Assembly (NCBI GenBank): GCA_965246835.1
Contig: CBDFFQ010000001.1
Location: forward strand, 186,001-250,000
Direction: 5' to 3'
DNA length: 64,000 bases
Source of the DNA: JANPPS01 sp965246835
GTDB taxonomy: Bacteria > Pseudomonadota > Alphaproteobacteria > Acetobacterales > Acetobacteraceae
Shown: one piece after another, positions 59,410 to 64,000 of the stretch
Numbering within the stretch: position 1 is the first letter of the stretch
Layout of the letters: the number at the start of each line of letters is the position of its first letter
Notes under the pieces: model-generated
Databases searched by the model: none
Seen by the model: the letters and a program-made list of their open reading frames with translations, nothing else
What the model was told of the DNA's origin: nothing
Program-made: the position numbers and the translations under genes

Positions 59410-59673
59410 TTGCCTCGGTGGTTTGCGACCGGGCAGATGCAGGACCGGGAGGCAGCAAGTGGCGGGGCGGATCGGGTTTGCTCGAAACGCTTACGGCCGA
59501 TGGTGCAGGTGCTGCTGCCGGTCCTGGAGCGGCATGGGCGCGTGGTGCTGGACGAGGCGACGGGGGCCAAGCTGCCAGCGGTGAGCGCGGCCACCATTAA
59601 CTGCCTGCGCAACACGCCGGATGGGATCCTGATGCCGAGTGATACTCCAGAAATTTCGGCATCTTTTCACTAA
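59410..59673 (+). pseudogene. Transposase (integrase-type) remnant between the flagellar blocks
   Basis: An open frame of 87 codons whose middle, 'DRVCSKRLRPMVQVLLPVLE' and 'RHGRVVLDEATGAKLPAVSA' then 'ATINCL', resembles the segment '(I/V)CAKRL-P-L---LERHG-L-L----LL-ISPATIDRLL' of an integrase-core transposase family. No catalytic D-D-E part, no start context and no terminal repeats are seen. It is a short decayed relic filling most of the 420-base space between divergent flgB and the gene at 59704; the remaining roughly 120 bases next to flgB hold only its leader. Confidence 0.6.
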
Positions 59674-59703
59674 GCGTTAACGATTTCGCGGCATGGTCCA
59701 TCC

Positions 59704-60030
59704 ATGGTTCAGTCACTTCCCCCCCTCGCTCTAAATCCCGAAATGGCTGCGGTGGCCGGTCTGTACGATCAAACCAGCCGAACGGTCGCGTTGGCGATCG
59801 CCCTTGCCACTTCTGGTCGCACGATCGAGACGGACGGGCTGGACAGGAATATTGGTCTGCTATGCGCTAAAACCCTCGACCTCGAGCCGAGTGCGGGACG
59901 CGCTCTCCGCGACCAACTCATGTCATTGCTGGTTCAGATCGATCGGCTGCGCGCCGCCCTCGAAATCACCCAGGACACAGCAGCCCGGCAGAAGGCCGTA
60001 TCATGCACTATCCCCTACAAGAACTCCTGA
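59704..60030 (+). CDS. Small unknown protein at the head of the fliO-fliP operon
   Basis: A 108-residue, largely helical soluble protein ('AAVAGLYDQTSRTVALAIAL', 'ALRDQLMSLLVQIDRLRAAL'). I do not recognise a family. Its 3' end overlaps fliO by 28 bases, so it is co-translated with the export genes. Helical size and position would fit an export chaperone or regulator, but nothing in the sequence proves that. Confidence 0.7.
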   Translation: MVQSLPPLALNPEMAAVAGLYDQTSRTVALAIALATSGRTIETDGLDRNIGLLCAKTLDLEPSAGRALRDQLMSLLVQIDRLRAALEITQDTAARQKAVSCTIPYKNS

Positions 60031-60293
60031 CGGCCTGCGCCGCCCTCGGCGGCGTGCTGCTAATCGTCATGATTTGCGCAAAGGGAGCCCGCTTCACCGG
60101 GCTCTCCCGTCCACCCGGAGCACGCAGGCTGGTGATCGTAGAAAGTCTGCAGCTGGACCGTTCACGCAAGCTCAGCATCATGTCCTGTGACGGACGTGAA
60201 GGTCTTGTCCTAATCGGGGGCGCCGGCGACCATTTTTTGGGTTGGATCAACCCGGAGACGACCGACCGCAGAGATGTGGGCGCCCTTCAATGA
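60003..60293 (+). CDS. fliO: Flagellar biosynthetic protein FliO-like
   Basis: A 96-residue single-pass membrane protein: helix 'ACAALGGVLLIVMICAKGAR', then 'RRLVIVESLQLDRSRKLSIM' and 'EGLVLIGGAGDHFLGWI', which is the cytoplasmic FliO domain (R-x-L-x-V-x-E-x-x-L-D). FliO helps FliP assemble; fliP follows with an ATGA overlap. Confidence 0.86.
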   Translation: MHYPLQELLTACAALGGVLLIVMICAKGARFTGLSRPPGARRLVIVESLQLDRSRKLSIMSCDGREGLVLIGGAGDHFLGWINPETTDRRDVGALQ

Positions 60294-61036
60294 TTTCACT
60301 GAAGCGTGCCCTCCGTCTGGCAGTTTTGACACTCTGCTTCGTCCCATCACTCGCGATGGCTCAGTCAGTCAGTATCGACCTTGGGGCCAGTGGACAGGCT
60401 GGTGCTACCGCGAAACTCGTGCAGATCACGGCTCTCCTTACCGTTCTGTCGCTCGCGCCGAGCTTGCTCGTGATGGGAACCGCATTCACTCGGATTGTGA
60501 TCGTTCTATCACTTTTGCGGAGCGCGATTGGGGCTCAAGGGACTCCCCCCAACTCAGTGTTGATTGGTTTGTCCCTGTTTTTGACGTTCTTCGTCATGCA
60601 GCCCGTCATGGATCAAGCCTGGACGACCGGGATTCAGCCGATGACGCAGGGGAACGTGGAACAACTCGAGGGATTGCGGCTGACGGCGGAGCCGTTTCGC
60701 CGGTTCATGGCCGCCAATGTCAGGCTGCCCGATCTCCGGCTATTCACCGATCTAGCCCATTTACCTCAGCCTGAAACGGCGGCGGACGCACCCTGGCGGG
60801 CCTTGATGCCATCGTTCATGATCGGCGAGATGCGACGGGCCTTTGAAATCGGTTTCTTGATCTATCTTCCGTTTCTCGTGATCGACCTCGTGATCGGCAG
60901 CGTTCTGATGAGCTTGGGCATGATGATGCTACCGCCAAATGCAGTGTCTTTGCCGTTCAAGTTGATCTTCTTCGTCCTGGTTGATGGCTGGCACATGATC
61001 TGTGGCAGCCTTGTGCAGGGTTTTCAGACAGGCTGA
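60290..61036 (+). CDS. fliP: Flagellar export apparatus protein FliP
   Basis: A 248-residue export gate protein with a cleavable signal ('RLAVLTLCFVPSLAMAQ'). Core motifs: 'LTVLSLAPSLLVMGTAFTRI', 'PPNSVLIGLSLFLTFFVMQP', 'LMPSFMIGEMRRAFEIGFLI' and 'DLVIGSVLMSLGMMMLPPNA'. ATG 60290 overlaps the fliO stop. Partners FliQ/FliR are encoded on the opposite strand 2-3 kb away. Confidence 0.96.
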   Translation: MISLKRALRLAVLTLCFVPSLAMAQSVSIDLGASGQAGATAKLVQITALLTVLSLAPSLLVMGTAFTRIVIVLSLLRSAIGAQGTPPNSVLIGLSLFLTFFVMQPVMDQAWTTGIQPMTQGNVEQLEGLRLTAEPFRRFMAANVRLPDLRLFTDLAHLPQPETAADAPWRALMPSFMIGEMRRAFEIGFLIYLPFLVIDLVIGSVLMSLGMMMLPPNAVSLPFKLIFFVLVDGWHMICGSLVQGFQTG

Positions 61037-61108
61037 CCAACGTCGAACGGCGTCTTTTACCCTGTGTGGCGAACCGCCTTGAACGCCAGGGGCCATCCAC
61101 AACTGGTA

Positions 61109-61972
61109 TCAGGAAGAGAGGATCAGTCGTTCGATATAGGGTGGCAGGGCAAAGGCACCGAGATGGATTTCGGGAGACCAATACGATGTTGTCCCGGCGA
61201 TACCGGCCCGCGCCGCCCGTTGGTGGATCTCTTGAAGGCCAAGCACGGGCATCGCTGGCGCCTTGCAGGAGATCCCGAGCGCCATAAGCCCTCCGACATA
61301 GGTAGGGACAGCCACGACGTAGGCGGAGTTATAGGGAAAGGCCTCTCGGCGGCGACGATGCGCCAGTTGCAGCTCTCCCGGCTGCATGAACGGAACGCCT
61401 CCTTGGGTGACTAGGATGCCTGCCGTAGACAGCACACGACCGCAATCAGCATAGAAACCCGAGGTAAAAAGTCCCTCTCCGACCCCGATTGGATCCGTAC
61501 TGTCGATAAGAATGATATCGAATGAACCGGTCGGGCAGTTCGCCATGAAAGCGATGCCATCCTCGATACGGACGTCTGCTCGCTCATCGAACCAGGCCGC
61601 CCCACCGATGCTCGGCAGGAATTCACGGGCAAGGCGCACGACATCGGCATCGATTTCGACCATGACGGCCTGGACGACCGAGCGGTGCGAAAGAACCCGG
61701 CGCAAAACGCCGCCATCCCCAGCACCAACAATCAGAACACGTTGAGGGTTCCCATGGGCGATCAGCGGAACGTGAGCTATCATTTCCTGATAGACGAACT
61801 CGTCCCGCTCCGTCACTTGGACCGCACCATCCAGCACGAGAACGCAACCATGCGACGGCGTTTCGAAAATCTCGATTTTCTGGAACTGGCTCTCGATCGC
61901 AACCAGTCGAGAGGATACGCGGAACCGCTGGCCCCACTCCGGATAAAGTGACTCGTCGAACCAATCGGTCAT
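61109..61972 (-). CDS. speE: Spermidine synthase (polyamine aminopropyltransferase)
   Basis: A 287-residue enzyme moving the aminopropyl group of decarboxylated AdoMet onto putrescine. 'QKIEIFETPSHGCVLVLDG', 'QVTERDEFVYQEMIAHVPL', the nucleotide loop 'VLIVGAGDGGVLRRVLSH' and catalytic 'ILIDSTDPIGVGEGLF' are all present. It follows speD with a 113-base gap on the same strand. Confidence 0.96.
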   Translation of the reverse strand: MTDWFDESLYPEWGQRFRVSSRLVAIESQFQKIEIFETPSHGCVLVLDGAVQVTERDEFVYQEMIAHVPLIAHGNPQRVLIVGAGDGGVLRRVLSHRSVVQAVMVEIDADVVRLAREFLPSIGGAAWFDERADVRIEDGIAFMANCPTGSFDIILIDSTDPIGVGEGLFTSGFYADCGRVLSTAGILVTQGGVPFMQPGELQLAHRRRREAFPYNSAYVVAVPTYVGGLMALGISCKAPAMPVLGLQEIHQRAARAGIAGTTSYWSPEIHLGAFALPPYIERLILSS

Positions 61973-62085
61973 TCGACGGCCTCCAATCGGAAATGTGAAA
62001 GGTCCGACATCGCTTCACTTGGACCAAGCCAGCCGTTCAACCTCGTCCTGGCCCATCGAGCCGGGACGAGGAAGGACAGCGTTTG

Positions 62086-62568
62086 TTAGAACACGCGCCC
62101 GCGGCGCTGCTCATCCAAATCGATGCGCTCGGGCTGAAAAGCTGCGCGAAGCACAGGCACCGCATCGTGCGGATTACACGCTCCACACATAAAGATGTCG
62201 ACGGCTGCGAACTCCCGCTCGGGCCACGTGTGGATCGAGATGTGGCTCTCCGCCAGCACAACCACTCCGGACACGCCACCATTCGGCGTGAAATGATGGA
62301 AATGGCTGTGCAGGATCGTCGCCCCGGCCTCGATCGCTGCCCGACGAAGGGCGGCGTCGATCAATGCCGGGTCGGCGAGGTTAGAAGCGCCCCACAGATC
62401 CACGAGAAGGTGAGTGCCGGCAAAACGTATGCCGTCCTTCTCGACGAAATAGTCCTTCTGTATCTCATCCTGCAGAGCACCTGCTCCAAAAGAGGAGAAA
62501 TTTGCAATCGTCGTCTGGTTTTCGCTCGGAAGTTCCGAGACCATCCCCAGTTGAGCAAGTGCGTTCAT
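62086..62568 (-). CDS. speD: S-adenosylmethionine decarboxylase proenzyme (prokaryotic type)
   Basis: A 160-residue proenzyme of the short class. Self-cleavage at Glu-Ser in 'VVLAESHISIHTWPE' makes the pyruvoyl cofactor; 'FGTHLLVDLWG'-like opening reads 'RFAGTHLLVDLWGASNLAD', and 'AAVDIFMCGACNPHDAV' holds the catalytic cysteine. Residues 1-35 are an N-terminal extension. ATG 62568 is preceded by GGGGG; a longer frame upstream (62676) lacks family sequence. Supplies SpeE. Confidence 0.96.
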   Translation of the reverse strand: MNALAQLGMVSELPSENQTTIANFSSFGAGALQDEIQKDYFVEKDGIRFAGTHLLVDLWGASNLADPALIDAALRRAAIEAGATILHSHFHHFTPNGGVSGVVVLAESHISIHTWPEREFAAVDIFMCGACNPHDAVPVLRAAFQPERIDLDEQRRGRVF

Positions 62569-62697
62569 CACGTACCCCCAAACCAGTAGACAGCCTGTTG
62601 GGCGGGATCGCCCCCTTGGGCCAAGAGGGGCGGACATAGTGCCTGGGGGGAGTGGTGGCAAGCGAAAGATTTGCACAGCTGAGGCCCGCCCGCGGCT

Positions 62698-64000
62698 TCA
62701 GCGAGCCGCCAGGCCTTGTAGCCGTCCCGGAAGTGCCCGCGCCAAGGCAACTTCCTGGGCTGCCCGAGGCAGATCTGCGCTCGATCCGACAGCGGGAGCT
62801 ACGAGAACCCGAAGGACTTCGGACCGCGGCGGCTGCAATCGCTGCAGATCATGGGCCTGCATTCGCCCCAGCAAGCCGACATCGCCAGCTTGAACAGCTG
62901 CACTGGCTTGCCGAAGCAGCGCGTCCTGCTGGACATCACTGAGCGGCCCCTCGGCCGGAACCGTCTTGGCCACGAACGTACTGATCGCGGCCAGGCTTCC
63001 GGGCCAATCTTTGGCCTCTGCCAGGAGTGTCGCCCGGAGCTCGTCGGCGGCCGGGGTGCCAAGTGCCGCCAGGCGCGCGGCTGCTCCCGCCCTGTCGCCA
63101 TTGGCCGCGCGGGCTCTGGCGTCCACCATCGCTCGCTGTTCGATCAGAGCGGCCGGTAGGTCAGGTGCATCGCTGGCAGCCAGGATGGTTGCCACACTGT
63201 TTCCGGCACCCTCATCCAAAGCCAACTCTGCGAGTCTCACACCGATACCGGCGCGAACCGGCCCTTTCGCTGCTGCCTGCATCATCGTCGTCAATAGCGG
63301 CCGTGCGCGCGCGGGTAGATCGAGGGCGGTCAGCTTTTCCGCCATGGTGGCAAGCAAGGCTTGTGCAGCCGCATCCGTGGGTAACGATCCGGCGAACTCA
63401 CTAGCGAGCGCCACGAAATCGATCGGAGCAACCGCGCGTCCGCCGGGGTCCAACATAGACCGGAAGACGTTGCCGATTGCCTCCCGAGCACGGCTCTCCA
63501 GACCAGGGCGCGGCGGGTCCTCATTCAGCCGGGCGATGTCCCGAATGGCATCCAGAGCGGGTCGCCATGCCCCTGCCATCGTCCGCAATTCGGCCGCTCT
63601 GAAGCGCAGATCGCTTTCGCGCTGGTCTCCTCGCCAGGCGAAGGAAAGCCGATCCATCATATCTGCCGCCCTGGCTGCGTCGACTTGGCCAGCAGCCAGC
63701 TTCAACTCGGTTGCCCGGATCGCGGCTTTGACCTGGATGAGACGGTCTTTGTCCATGGTCAATGCATCATACGCTGCGAGGGCGCCCGCGGTGTCGCCAG
63801 CCCGCTCAAGCTGCCGCGCCCGCGCGTAGGAGATCAGAGGAGAAGCACCGAATGGGCGCAGCACATCGGCAAGAGCTTCGGGCCCGGCACCTTCGACCGC
63901 GGCCTCCGCGAGCTTTGGAAGAAGTCGGTTCCGGAGCTCGTCCGGGTAGGCGTTGAGGATAGGCAGCGCCGAAAGCGCGGAACCGCTCTCTGCGTTGGGG
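62698..64000 (-). CDS. Partial alpha-helical repeat protein of unknown function (runs off the window)
   Basis: The reading frame is open to the right edge, so the start of the gene lies outside; a GTG at 63864 inside it is probably not the real start. At least 433 residues, Ala-rich helices in a TPR/SEL1-like rhythm ('RARQLERAGDTAGALAAYDA', 'RFRAAELRTMAGAWRPALDA', 'RARAANGDRAGAAARLAALG'). No catalytic motif or membrane segment in the visible part. Next to flagellar and polyamine genes on the same strand as speD; no confident role. Confidence 0.65.
   Translation of the reverse strand, partial: PNAESGSALSALPILNAYPDELRNRLLPKLAEAAVEGAGPEALADVLRPFGASPLISYARARQLERAGDTAGALAAYDALTMDKDRLIQVKAAIRATELKLAAGQVDAARAADMMDRLSFAWRGDQRESDLRFRAAELRTMAGAWRPALDAIRDIARLNEDPPRPGLESRAREAIGNVFRSMLDPGGRAVAPIDFVALASEFAGSLPTDAAAQALLATMAEKLTALDLPARARPLLTTMMQAAAKGPVRAGIGVRLAELALDEGAGNSVATILAASDAPDLPAALIEQRAMVDARARAANGDRAGAAARLAALGTPAADELRATLLAEAKDWPGSLAAISTFVAKTVPAEGPLSDVQQDALLRQASAAVQAGDVGLLGRMQAHDLQRLQPPRSEVLRVLVAPAVGSSADLPRAAQEVALARALPGRLQGLAAR

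Overview
The window is about 64 kb of high-GC chromosomal DNA, densely coded on both strands and rich in 4-base (ATGA) start/stop overlaps. The gene content points to an alphaproteobacterium, most likely Rhodospirillales (Acetobacteraceae-like). Evidence: a recA promoter with a GAAC-N7-GAAC LexA box, a DUF1192 gene divergent from a TrcR (DUF1013) gene, a bolA - J-domain - cobS - cobT block, a type III-fold ornithine decarboxylase, and a ROSE-like thermometer ahead of an hsp20 gene. The family assignment is inference. No rRNA, tRNA, CRISPR array, prophage or intact insertion sequence was found.

Region 1 (1-15.9 kb). After rpmE comes a large exopolysaccharide locus. Nine minus-strand genes read from 12.2 kb down to 0.3 kb: a Wza-type export lipoprotein, GT4, a Wzc/GumC-type co-polymerase with tyrosine kinase, GT4, GT4, a MurJ-like flippase, a NodB-type deacetylase, GT4 and the initiating sugar phosphotransferase. 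Three plus-strand genes diverge from them: a beta-barrel porin-like protein, another GT4 and a lipoprotein. No Wzy-like polymerase is visible.

Region 2 (15.9-29.3 kb). Household and stress genes: a DUF2252 protein, a ClC channel/antiporter with a CBS tail, Hsp20 with its thermometer, DUF1192/TrcR, and a minus-strand operon accB-accC-aat followed by three related secreted two-cysteine proteins and an MsrQ-like haem membrane protein. thiS-thiG, an RlpA-like protein and a YihY membrane protein follow.

Region 3 (29.3-47 kb). Ornithine decarboxylase has a long leader. Next is a coupled string of KaiC-like ATPase, receiver protein, two-subunit CoA-transferase-like proteins and a CaiB-type CoA-transferase. 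Then come bolA/J-domain/cobST, a GT2, an alpha/beta hydrolase, rpmB, two YdcH-type small proteins, purEK, a nucleoside deoxyribosyltransferase, icd and a secreted dienelactone-hydrolase-like protein.

Region 4 (47-50.5 kb) is the most unusual part. It holds a FeeM-type N-acyltransferase of the PEP-CTERM-associated kind, a ThiF(E1)-nitroreductase fusion, and a PEP-CTERM anchored protein, but no exosortase.

Region 5 (50.6-64 kb). recA-cdd-DUF3072-alaS is preceded by flgB-flgC-fliE-fliQ-fliR-flhB and a sensor kinase coupled to flhB. Divergent from these are a small unknown gene, fliO and fliP, with a decayed transposase fragment between the two flagellar blocks. speD and speE follow, and a partial helical-repeat protein runs off the right edge. 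With the ornithine decarboxylase at 30 kb, the window encodes the whole ornithine-to-spermidine route.
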